Origin: Buddleja alternifolia
Lineage: Eukaryota > Streptophyta > Magnoliopsida > Lamiales > Scrophulariaceae
Assembly: GCA_019426215.1 (NCBI GenBank)
Contig: CM033401.1
Location: forward strand, 15,567,134-15,631,133
DNA: 64,000 nucleotides
Direction: 5' to 3'
In this document: piece by piece, positions 1 to 10,432 of the stretch
How the letters are laid out: each line of letters starts with the position of its first letter
How positions within the stretch are numbered: the first letter of the stretch is position 1
Position numbers and translations under genes: made by a program
The notes under the pieces: generated by a model
Databases searched by the model: none
What the model was told of the DNA's origin: nothing
What the model saw: the letters and a program-made list of their open reading frames with translations, nothing else

Positions 1-1234
1 TCCCAATTACATTTAAAGTTATTCTTTAATGATTCATAGTCCATTTACTTTGATTTGATAATCATCCATATTTTTCAGTGATTAACTTTAAATATATGTT
101 TCCTTAGTTAGACATCTACTTTCGAAGATCTTTAATTTAATTATGTACTTTTTCATTACAATGTATGTACATAAGTATTTATATTGTATCATGATATATT
201 ATATTATCATGTTACATAATTTTTTAAAATTTGAACTTCAAACTTGATATTTTCTCGTTAGTACACGTTCATTATGAAATACATGTATCTAAATATTGAC
301 TTTGTAATTCTTACAAAAACAATTATATTAATAAAAATATACTCAATTTTAGTAAAATTAACGTTATATATCATCTATGTAGTCTATAGATTATTTACAC
401 TTCTCCTACATTCTCATCAATTATCATCGTATCTTGTAAACGATTCTTTTTTTTTTTTTAAGATTCATACCGATAACATTGTTTTTCTCATGTAATTTCT
501 ATTTAGTTATTAAGATCACTGTTTTTTAATGTATTTATCTACGAATATCTATGTTAATCATTATAGAATTTGTTTTCCAAAGAACTCAAAAGAGACTTAG
601 TCCTCAACGCGCAACTATGCGCATTACTAGTACTAATAAATGTAGGGGATATTGCGGAATAAATATGAACGTTATGGACCTAGAACTCATCATACATTTG
701 TAAAGTATTTTGCCTCTCTCTTGATATTTACCCACTTGCATGTGAATTACGGCAGACATGATATTTTTAACTACTGAAGGTAGACATGGCACTTGTAACT
801 ACTGAAGTTACTCATGATAACTACCGCCTCAACGTATACATGCATTATATATATATGTAAAAAAGAAGCTTAATATGCCATGATTATTCATATTCCGTAT
901 GTCACCATTCCTTACATGTCACCTGTATTTGAATATATAAACATTATTTCTTATGGATCGGATGATTATTCTTGTGAAGCAAATATCAGAAAAAACATAT
1001 TTTCAATCATTTTAGATAAATATCTATGGTTTTTGTAAGAGTTGATAATATGTTCTCAGATGTCAAGTGCATGTCCTTATTCGAGAATACATATTATTTC
1101 AAACTCTCTAGAAACTCATGCCCAAGAGAGTATGGAAACTAAAATCCAGAACAACTTGAGAAAGTATCAACAATTATGTTGAATGGTCGGAAATATTAAA
1201 AATTGCAAGGTAAAAGGTAAAAATGTCACTAAAA
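1..1234. other. AT-rich intergenic DNA
   Basis: No coding region, RNA gene or terminal-repeat element could be supported. Short open frames on both strands are low-complexity, lysine/isoleucine/leucine-rich translations without motifs. Confidence 0.5.
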
Positions 1235-1675
1235 GCCTTTGCTTTGTATGGTTGTGATTTCTGGATCATATTTTTATTTTTTGAATCATAAAAAAATAAA
1301 AATGCTCACATCAAGCCAAATTCTATAGAAAATGTCTCAATTTCAAATCCTACCATACATTTCCCTATATAAGTACTCATCATTTCAATCACTTCATTCT
1401 CTCTCTTCATTAATTACATAATTCAACTATCCAACTCATTCTCTTTCTTACTTTATTATAAATAAAATATTATTCTAATTTTTTTCCCTATCAACATTAC
1501 ATATATAACTAATTCAATCAACATTATATCACATCTACACAACTTCCAAACATTTCTCAAAAACACATCCAAATAAATAAAAAAAATAATATTTTTACAC
1601 GAATTTTTATAATAAACATTCTCTAATAAAAACTCAAAATTCAATTTCGAAAACATAACTATACAGAGCCCTTGT
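1235..1675. mobile_element. Harbinger-like MITE (probable)
   Basis: The ends form an imperfect terminal inverted repeat. The 21 bases from 1241 (GCTTTGTATGGTTGTG...) match the reverse complement of 1649-1669 (GCTCTGTATAGTTATG...) at 17 of 21 positions. The interior resembles the element at 56899-57318, with the same 'ggatcat' block near one end and a pyrimidine-rich run of 'ttcaatcactt'-type words. No clean target duplication was found, so the exact ends are uncertain. Confidence 0.4.
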
Positions 1676-4296
1676 AAAACACCTGGATGAAAATTGCATA
1701 AAATCCAAGAAAACCGAGAATATTTAAAAGACAAGAAGAAAATGTCTTAGAATGCCCAGAAACACCGAATAATGTGGGTGAAGATATACAAACTAAATGA
1801 TTAAAATACCCCATTCTTTTGCAAAAAACCAGAGCAAACAAAGAAAGGTTCTAATGGCTCAAGCTCTCATTTAATTTGTATTCATTTTTTCCCTCCTGAC
1901 CGCGTTAAGACTTTTCTGTCAGATTTTAATGAGAGAAGCCTGAGTCACGGGACATGAGATTTTCTCTTCCAAGGGTTTATCTATTAAGGTGAGGCTTTGG
2001 CATGAATTAAACTAGATTATTTTATAGAACTTCTATCCAAGTGGAGTTGTAGACAGGGATGTTGAAGAAATAGTCAATGTAGGTGGGTTTCTCCACCACG
2101 TGACGAATTTAGGGACCAAAGAGTTGAATATTACTAATAGAAGAGACGACATGGATTTGAGAAGATCAAAAAGTTCATCATATGCTCAAAGGGCTGGCTC
2201 CCTTGATTATGATAGGGTTATGAAATAGACAAAGGAAATGTCGTTTGCCTATAGAGCAGAATATTGTATACAAGGAGGGGAAACCTTTACAAGGTAAAAT
2301 TGAAAATCATGTATAGTTACGAAAGACGGCTCTATGAAATCTTCCACGTAAGAAAGAGTTGAACTGATTGAGATTGATTATAGAATTAAAGAAAACAGTT
2401 GCCACCACAAAAAATGTTCCTTCACTACTTTTCATTACCACACTTTTCCCACAAAATAGCCAAATTTAGGATATATATATGGCATGCAACACTTTAAAAC
2501 AGCTAGACTATTATTTGTTCTTCAAGCGTGAGCTAATTTTTTTTGTAACTTCGCTAAATGCACATCAGAAATGTTAATTCTGTAACCTTTGATGAGCAAA
2601 GATCCTTCACAAAAATTCAAATGAGGACAAAAATTCATGCTGATGTATTAGAAAGGAAGCTAAAACGATCCTTAGACAAAAATAATGCAGATAAACATCG
2701 AGTCTCAACTATTATATTCCAAAAAGAGCTGTTTGTTTTAAGAGTTCGACGAGAAGCCTGAGAGTTGTAAAGTTCACTAATATGAATGTGTTTAAAAGTC
2801 TTTTATGTTCGACACTTCATATTATGTAATGCTGATGAGTAATAAAACACTGCAACCTTTTGGTTACAATACTTGATCATACTAAAGGCAAAGATATGAA
2901 CAAAGAAACTGTTAATGGCAGCTCGAAAAAATGCATAGAAAGTAAACATCATGTAATGATATCAAGCTAAAAGACAACCAATTTGATTTTTTTAAGGCAC
3001 ATACATAAAGACAACTCATAACTCAGATTCAATAGTACGTAAGCATAAATTTTACGAGACTAACAAGCAAATAAATGTCTTCTCATGTGGTTACCCTTAC
3101 TAAAATAGTTGGAAAAGAAGGACCAAAGGGCAAAGTAAAGCACAATACAATTTTATAGTCAAATTGAACAAGTTATCAGTCACTTCATAGTGGTTTGTCT
3201 AGAACGAGATGAAATTAAATATTAAGTGCTCTCTTTGTAAATAGCATAGTGAGTGCTTCGGTAAGTTTGTTTCTACATGTTATAAAAATACTATAGTTAT
3301 ACAACTTTAAATCAAAATTTGAAGAAACTGACTAGCAGATTAACCAACAACTCTCAGTAAAAATCTAAAACGTCTTTATATAATATATTCACTAAATCTG
3401 AAAAGAGTGACAATTTTACTCATGATCCTAAAATCATATAAATGAAATCCAACATCAAATTGGCTGATGTCTTAATATAATTTTATGACATTAATTTCAT
3501 ACATGACAATTATATTAGGACCAAGAAACCTCTACCAAACATGAACAATGGGCACTTTGGTACAAAACATTCTACGCCCACTAAACTCGCATCATATTTC
3601 TCTACTTCTTGGGAATGCATTCTAATCGATACAGATGGATAGTTTCACTAGGACATCGAACTTATTGTCCATTTCATAAGATAGTAATCCTTTCTTATAA
3701 TTAATAGTTGATGATAATTAATTTGATTTCTACCAAACAACGAGGGCATACAAGGTGATTAACCAATTATAACACAGATTAAAGTGGAGGAGAAAGAGTT
3801 GAAAAACATGGGTTTCAGCCCTTAATAAAAGAACACATCAGATTAGCTACCTAAATAGTGTTACATCTTTAAGTTCATAGGAAGGTAGCATATTCCCTCT
3901 TTGATGTGCTATAATAATATATCTTTATGATACAATATAAACAAAATTGTCACCTCTACATTGGGCAGTGATTAACTTATTTTCATCAAGTAGAAGATAT
4001 TGTTTAGAGTTTCTTCTTCCCCACCCCACCCCACCCCCCGCCTCACACACCAGTGATGTGTGATAACAATAGACATAATTTTGTTCAATTTTCTTCCAAC
4101 AAAAATTAGGAAATTTAAGTTGTAGATCTCTCACAGATACACTATTGAATTATCAGCACTAAACTTCCAGAAAGAGTCATAAGAAAAATAATAAAAATAG
4201 ATAGACCACAACATTTACTTCAATGGTTTATTTACTATATCATAACTGCTTTCAATCTATCAATATAAGATTTGTTTTCAATATATAAACCAAACA

Positions 4297-4330
<34 letters not shown>

Positions 4331-4448
4331 TATATATGTACATCACTTTCCCCGAAATAAAGTATAAACACAAGAAGATATAATATGTCATCGTTAATCT
4401 GAAAGTTTTATGATAACATAAAGAGTAAAATAACATTTAAAAAGTTAC
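1676..4448. other. Intergenic DNA, no supported gene
   Basis: A 67-codon plus-strand frame at 2558-2761 is rich in Lys and Arg but has no recognisable motif, splice context or promoter, so I do not call it. The lower edge may hold the 3' end of the minus-strand gene described next: a good acceptor (TTTCAG) on the minus strand near 4400 would give an immediate stop codon. Otherwise I see only AT-rich sequence. Confidence 0.4.
4300..4331. repeat. (TTA)n microsatellite
   Basis: About ten uninterrupted ATT/TTA triplets. Confidence 0.9.
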
Positions 4449-4540
4449 CTGGGGGTTGAGGATTTAGAAGTAAAGCTGTATATTGCCTCCAAAACGAAGT
4501 AATAATTCCTGGTCCAAGTATCAAAAGAAGTGCTTATATA

Positions 4541-4585
<45 letters not shown>

Positions 4586-5330
4586 AGAATTGGATGTAGA
4601 AGAAGGGGTATTTAGCCTGAAATTAATTAATTAAACGAAAACAAATCAGCAGGAGAGTATTGAAAGATGCAAATTCTAACCTTTACAAGGAAATTTTCCA
4701 TTCTTATTGACAGCCATGATTATTGTATGCATATCTTCTGCACAATCAAGGAAACCAATATCTTCCCATATTTGAATTGCATCCGTAACCTTATTCCTTC
4801 CCATGAAGATAATCCTTGCACTCAATAAAATAGAAATAATTACCATAACAAATTTAAGGTAAAGATACTAAACAAAAATCCCATGTGTTTGGGGAAATAA
4901 TAAGTCACATAGAATACAATAGAACTAAGGTAATTAGGAATTTTTTTCAACTAGATACATGATAGAAAGAATCAAATCCATCAGAAAATTAATCAGTCTA
5001 TATATATATATATATATATACACACACGTGTAAAAACCCAAAATTTTTGATTAAAAATAGAAACACCATGGGCTAGAAATCAATCAAGGGGATTTCAGCG
5101 AATCATTTAACATTCTTTTGTTCATGATTTGTTTTCAAAAAAGGAAAGAGAAAAAAAAAAAGGGAGAAAAATGACATGAAAAAGAGAGATGGTGGAGTAT
5201 TTACATAATAGTATATATTTTATTCAAACGATCATGACCCTAAAAAACAATAGTAGTAATTTTCAGTTAAATAAGAACAGAAACCAGGCGTACCTTCCCA
5301 AACCCCCTTCGTCCTCTTCAACTGCAACCG

Positions 5331-5361
<31 letters not shown>

Positions 5362-5423
5362 AGAAGTCACGCCACCATCACAGCTCCATACCATAAATGG
5401 AGCAATCACCACATTTTTCACCA
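4449..5423 (-). CDS. Small multi-exon gene of unknown function (partial model)
   Basis: I do not recognise the protein. On the minus strand four segments fit together with matching reading phase and GT..AG borders: about 5423-5392, 5321-5294, 4820-4681 and 4532-4449. The first carries Cys-rich text (GEKCGDCSIY), the second an acidic stretch (EEDEGGLG), the third reads ARIIFMGRNKVTDAIQIW then EDIGFLDCAEDMHTIIMAV, and the last is hydrophobic (LLLILGPGIITSFW) and ends ...LLLNPQPPG. Donors are GTATGG, GTACGC, GTTAGA and GTAACT. The hydrophobic end could be a membrane segment. After the last donor the frame either reads through about 14 more residues or splices to an immediate stop. The N-terminus was not found, and the first two exons are very short (about 32 and 28 bases), with an AT-repeat intron between them. 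The model may therefore be a gene fragment. It lies just downstream of MIR156 on the same strand. Confidence 0.45.
4541..4584. repeat. (TG)n(TA)n microsatellite
   Basis: Ten TG repeats run into twelve TA repeats. It lies inside the intron just 5' (minus strand) of the last exon of the unknown gene, next to the acceptor. Confidence 0.9.
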
Positions 5424-5884
5424 CTCCCACAGAGGCAAAATTTATATATCCAAAAATAAATATATATATATATATATTTCATAGAGAAAATCACATCAAG
5501 GGACATGCCAAGAATAGGGGTTTCAACCTATTTATCTGAAACGAATTTCCCCACTTTCGCTCGAAATAGAAAAGAAAACTACCACTACTTTAAGACAATA
5601 AAACAAATCAAATAAATAATAATACTAATGTGTAAGACTGATCTAGATAATGTTTATCTAGTCCGTGCGTGATAAAAGATAGTGGAATGGTCAGTGGCCT
5701 ATATGTATGTGGCAGTACTGGCAGTGTGGGTGAGCTCCAATGAAGCCCTATATATATGTGTGTGTCTGTATATATATATATATATATAATCTCGCTTTAT
5801 TTTCACTTCCAGCTTTAATGTCGGCAATTAAAGTGGAGGATGAGTTGTGCAGTCGAGGGGATAAGAAAGAATTGGAGAGGTAGC

Positions 5885-5992
5885 GTTTGTAATACTGACA
5901 GAAGAGAAGCGAGCACAGGCATATAACAAGTGTATGCTCTCTCTTTATACAATTGCCTGCGTGTGCTCGCTCTCTTCTGTCAGCGTTATTAA
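5885..5992 (-). ncRNA. MIR156: MIR156 microRNA precursor hairpin
   Basis: On the minus strand the 5' arm at 5982-5963 reads TGACAGAAGAGAGCGAGCAC. This is the miR156 sequence with C instead of the common T at position 14. The 3' arm at 5914-5894 reads GCTCGCTTCTCTTCTGTCAG, the usual form of the miR156 star strand. The arms pair along the whole mature region, and the stem continues both into the loop (GCAGGCA with TGCCTG) and below (AATAACG-side bases with CAGTATT). The loop is about 45 bases. miR156 guides cleavage of SPL transcription factor mRNAs and controls the juvenile-to-adult phase change; this is family knowledge. The stem is nearly symmetric, so the plus strand also folds, but its 5' arm carries an extra A inside the mature region. 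The minus strand is therefore the better call. Confidence 0.9.
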
Positions 5993-6164
5993 TTTCTCTC
6001 TTTCTCTCTCGCTTTATACTCAACTGCACAACCCCATAACTTCTTTTTTCTTATAGAAGTTCCATCTTTTTTCTTTCAGTTTAAACTAACTCAAATCAGG
6101 AATACTCAGATCTGTTTACCAAACCCACTTTCAGAAATACCCTTTTGAAAGTAACCCCCAGAAA

Positions 6165-6174
6165 CTATATATAG
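6165..6174 (-). promoter_or_regulatory. Candidate TATA box for MIR156
   Basis: The palindromic CTATATATAG lies about 170 bases upstream of the hairpin on the minus strand (context TGGCTATATATAGTTTC). That would put a start site near 6135-6140. Because the word is a palindrome it could also serve the plus strand, where no gene is seen. Confidence 0.4.
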
Positions 6175-6199
6175 CCAGAAAAGGCAATTAGGGTTTCAT

Positions 6200-7550
6200 G
6201 GGGTTACTCATCCTCTTTGATTGTGTCACTCTGTGTGTGTGTACTATATATGAGAACTATGACACTCAAAAAATTATATCCCCATCAATACTTCTTCAGT
6301 TTTTTTATTTATGTACCATTGCCCGCCATTGTCCCCATACTCTTGCTTCAATTCTGCTGACTCTCTATTTATCGGGGTATTATTACGACAAATTAAGTTT
6401 AATAGTCCGAGCGTGTATCTCTTTCAGGTGAGTGTGAATGAGGAAAACCTCGCAATGATATGTCATTTCGATAGACAGTAGGATTATTGGACTGTCGATA
6501 GCGTAAATTTTGCCTATTTGTTTGATTTTATTTTTTTAAAATTCACATTTCAATTTTTCAAGGGTTGATGCGATGGTACGAAAAGGACAACCATACGGTA
6601 GGGTTGCTTTGCAGATGACGGTAAGAGAAGAGAAGACCTCTTCTTCGTCTTCTGTGCATAGAGAGAGAGGTGTTGTCAATGTTAGATTGGTTAATTTGAG
6701 GGGATGGTGCTTGGGACTACGCGGTGCAACAGTCATTGTTAGATGGGGTCTATTCGGTCATACTTAGTGGCTCATCTCCATCATTATATATGATGGTGGG
6801 CTACATATAGAATGGAGATCATAAATATAAATATACCCGTGGATTAAAGATCACTCGGGAGTTCAACTCCCGATAGCCATCGAGTATGATCCGATTCTAG
6901 GGCTCTTGATGCAAAGGTGTGAATACCTGAAACTATTCTGTACCGTGGGATTATATTGTCTGATGGGACAGTTTGATAAATGGATTTTATTCGAACAACT
7001 TGTGTTCATGCACTGCGTCAGTGCAAGGAGACATAGATAATTAGAGGACCATAAACTTTTGGGATTACTTTAACAATTTTTCCGCACATTTCACGACCAA
7101 GACATTCAATTTATTTCATAAGCACTTTGGATCCTTCTCCCAATTTGCATTTTACCTTTTGATCTTCTTCTTTTATCTTTCGATAATTTTTGTCATGTGT
7201 TTAATTTAAGGATGAGTGCTAAATGCAAGCTATTAAATATCAGTATTATCACTCTACGGGCTCTCGAGTCCACCGAGTGTAATGTTCAAAATAATATCTA
7301 TTATTATATTAAAATTTTTAGGCAACTATTTATAAACAATTTCTACTTTCCACATTTTTTCCTATGTGGGATAGCGAGTGGGGCGTGACACTTACAGGTA
7401 TAGTTACAGATTTTGAAATAGAAAATTTACAAAGGGATATTCATAATTTTGGTTTTGATTTTAGAGAAATAATAGGAATTTATATAAATAAGAAAAATTT
7501 AAATGAAACTTTAGATATATTTAATTTTGCATAATTATGAATTTTTTGCT
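6200..7550. other. Intergenic DNA, no supported gene
   Basis: Short overlapping frames occur on both strands around 6198-6767, with no conserved motif or splice structure. The stretch 6540-6770 is less AT-rich than its surroundings but I cannot assign it. Confidence 0.4.
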
Positions 7551-7559
7551 TTAATAATA

Positions 7560-8146
7560 GGGCAATACTAAAAATCTCCTAAAATAATTTTTTGTTTTAA
7601 AAAAACTCATTAAAATATTTTGCAATGCCAAAACTCATTCTACAAACTTTTCATTCCAAAAAATCCAAAAATTAGGATTAACAACTTTTTGGATGAAATT
7701 ATCCATGATTTATTAAGTGAAGAATTGATCGATTGTTTTCTTTTTTATCGAAATTGTTAATTTTAAAAAAATTTAAATTGATAAACCATATAATACGGAT
7801 TTTATTTTCAATATTAAATATTTTTTATAATTTATTATTAATTTTCATATTGATAAATATTTTTTAAACTTTAAATAAATTAAAAAATCTGAAAAATTTG
7901 CTATTAAAATCATAATTAGTATGATTATCAATATAAAAGTTCTAAATAAATAAATTTCTACACAAAATTATAATTGATTAATTTTTAATTTAGATGGCTA
8001 CGGTCGATTAAATACATAAATTTATTAATCCTAAATGTTGGGGTTTTGGAATGAAAAGTTGGTGGAATGAGTTTTTTGAATTGTGAAATATTTTCACGGG
8101 TTTTTGGGATACTAACACTTATTTAGGGATGTTTTAGTATTTTTTC
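7560..8146. mobile_element. MULE-type MITE with 9-bp target duplication
   Basis: TTAATAATA occurs at 7551-7559 and again at 8147-8155, flanking the element exactly. The ends are long, imperfect inverted repeats of roughly 110 bases. The left begins GGGCAATACTAAAAATCTCC and the reverse complement of the right begins GAAAAAATACTAAAACATCC. Both continue through matching 'aactcatt..caac/acttttcattccaaaa' blocks. Long TIRs with a 9-bp duplication are typical of Mutator-like elements. There is no coding capacity. Confidence 0.75.
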
Positions 8147-8606
8147 TTAATAATATTGTGTTTATAATGTATATTAGTGAGCGTCGTTATTAGTATGGGT
8201 TAATATGTGGAGAACATTTAAAATAAGTAGAAATGGAAAGTAAAGTAATGACTAAATATTTGAAAACCTCACTAAATCAAGATACATACAGTTTTGATAA
8301 AATTTCAAAATCCTATGAGGAGTTTCTAAGAGAATCAAAATCATTATAATCAATTTCCCTCCTATCTCAACTTTTCATACTTAACTGTTGTGGTCCTAAA
8401 GAAAGAAAATGAATATTTAAAATTAATTTTTACATATTATAATTAAACATATATTATTTAAATCAAACATAAATAATTAATATTATTTTTAAATTTCAGG
8501 GTTCGATGAAAATATTGAAAAATTTCGCGTTTCGACTGAATTTCAGTAGATATTCTGCAAAATTTGATCGAAAATTAGATTTCGTTTTGGAACCCAGGAA
8601 AACCAA
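8147..8606. other. Intergenic DNA between two MITEs
   Basis: AT-rich sequence with no gene or repeat structure that I can support. Confidence 0.4.
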
Positions 8607-9012
8607 GGCAATGTTTGGTTATGTTTTCATACCATGTTTGGTCCAAAATTCTCACCAAATCATGTTTGGTTCACAAAATATTTGGTTAAGAATACACTAC
8701 TTTTTTGGTCCAAAAAAACATAATAATTATTTTTCATCTTTCTACACCTACTTTGTCCCTACACTCCTCTCTATGTGCTTTCTCTCTTCTCTATCCTCTC
8801 TAACAGATATAAACTTTATGATTTGACTGCTACAGTAACTTTTGTTCCCTCTGAAAATAAAACCAAACATCATCTGACCAAAAAAATACACCCAAAAACC
8901 AACTCCCAAAATAAAGCCAAACACAATCTCATCAAACACGCACGTGTCCCCATAAATTTCTCACCAATAATTCTTACCAAAATACAATCCCAAAACATAA
9001 CCAAACATAGCC
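8607..9012 (-). mobile_element. MITE with 'atgtttggtt' terminal inverted repeats
   Basis: The left end GGCAATGTTTGGTTATG matches the reverse complement of the right end GGCTATGTTTGGTTATG at all but one position. CAA flanks both sides (8604-8606 and 9013-9015), a 3-bp duplication as in PIF/Harbinger-type elements. The word (a/t)tgtttggtt repeats inside the ends. A second copy in the other orientation lies at 47928-48268. Both share an internal block around 'aacttttgttccctctg' and 'ctacagtaac'. Confidence 0.7.
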
Positions 9013-10376
9013 CAAAATTTTGACCAAAATTTAAGACCATGGTTAGATCTCATTAACACTCATATCTATATATATATATTGGAAATATTTTATACATATG
9101 ACATTAATGTGAAACACTATATGAATATCAAACTAATTACAAGTTTGAGTTTTAGTTCAGAGTTCTTCATCTTATATTAGTTTTAGATATATCCTATAGA
9201 TTTCTATAACAACTTGAATCACCTTAGTCTGAAGTTGGTAATCGAAGTTATCTTCACAAACACTAGTCACTGTCCGACGATATCTCGTTGTAACTTCCTT
9301 GTCCATTACCGTAGCGTTCAAGAAGAAACCTTTCCTATGACAAGAAAGATATTGTTATACATACGAATCAGATGTTTTTGCGTTGTTTTTATTCTAATTT
9401 CATAAAGGTAACTTCATGACCTATGAATTATTACGCTAGGAAAATGTTGCTCATAATCTCTTAGACTCTGTTTGGATGTGTTTTCATTTCATTTTCAATT
9501 GTCATTTTCTAAGATGCAAGGAAAAATGAGTTTTTATTTTATTTTTTTGTGAAAATGACGGCTTGTTTGGTTGTGTTTTCAAAAATAGTTGGAATTAGTG
9601 ATTTCATGATGTGTGAAATGATTGAGTTAGTTAAAAGTAATGATTATGTATGTAGTATAGATAAAATAATAGATAATATTATATTGATTAAATACACTTG
9701 TAAGTAAAAATAATAAAAAAAATGGCCCAAAAAAAGTGCTAAAAATACTAAAAATGGATCTTAGAATGTGCACAAGTATGTGAAGATTAATATTATGTAT
9801 TGTATTGCATTATAGCACCACAATTGTTGGCGGAAAAATGAATTTTTAGAATGAGATGTAAGAAAAAGATCTAGAAAAAGCTGTGTGAATTGGTGAGGGA
9901 ATTGATAAAGACATTTTACATTTTGTTAAATACACTCCATATCATTTTTAAATTAACTAAGTTGACTATAATATCCCTCAATGCATTGCATAGAATTCTT
10001 AATATTAAAAGGTGAACTAAATAATTCCTTCTAAATAAACTTTGATTAATATTTTATATTCTCTTTTGTGAAAATATTACCAAATAAAATTGCGTTTTTC
10101 TCAAGCATCTTTTTGAAAAGAAAAAAAAGAAAACCTATTTTTCATCAATACAATAAAACTAATCATCTTTCCATGGATAATCAAACCCCGTTATGATTTT
10201 ATTAAACTTGTTAAATGATATGTGTTGCTAATTTGCTCCATAATAAATATCAGAATTTCTTTTTTGTATATTGAAAATTAACATAAAACTACCAAAATAG
10301 TATAATAATCGACAGATCATATTACTACACTGAGTTAGTATTGATGAACTCAATATGTTCACATAAAATAATAACT
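9013..10376. other. Intergenic DNA, possible decayed MITE
   Basis: No gene seen. Around 9470-9580 the words 'ctgtttggatgtgttttcat' and 'ttgtttggttgtgtttt' recall the MITE ends nearby, but no paired end or target duplication was found. Confidence 0.35.
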
Positions 10377-10432
10377 AATTTTATTTTTTTGTTAAATTGA
10401 ATAAAAAATAAATTTTATTTTTTTGTTAAATT
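10377..10432. repeat. 22-bp direct repeat at the truncated edge of the copia element
   Basis: The 22-base string beginning aattttattttttt occurs at 10377-10398 and 10411-10432 with 12 bases between. The second copy ends exactly where gag-like coding begins, so it marks the truncation junction. Confidence 0.7.

Noticed and set aside
2558..2761. 67-codon plus-strand frame rich in Lys and Arg
   Set aside because: No motif, homology or splice context that I can recognise.
5748..6029. 93-codon minus-strand frame over the MIR156 hairpin
   Set aside because: It overlaps the hairpin and runs into a TA repeat; the RNA fold explains the sequence better.
6855..6890. tRNA-like stem 'cgggagttcaactcccg'
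   Set aside because: It resembles a T-arm, but no acceptor stem, D-arm or anticodon arm could be placed around it.
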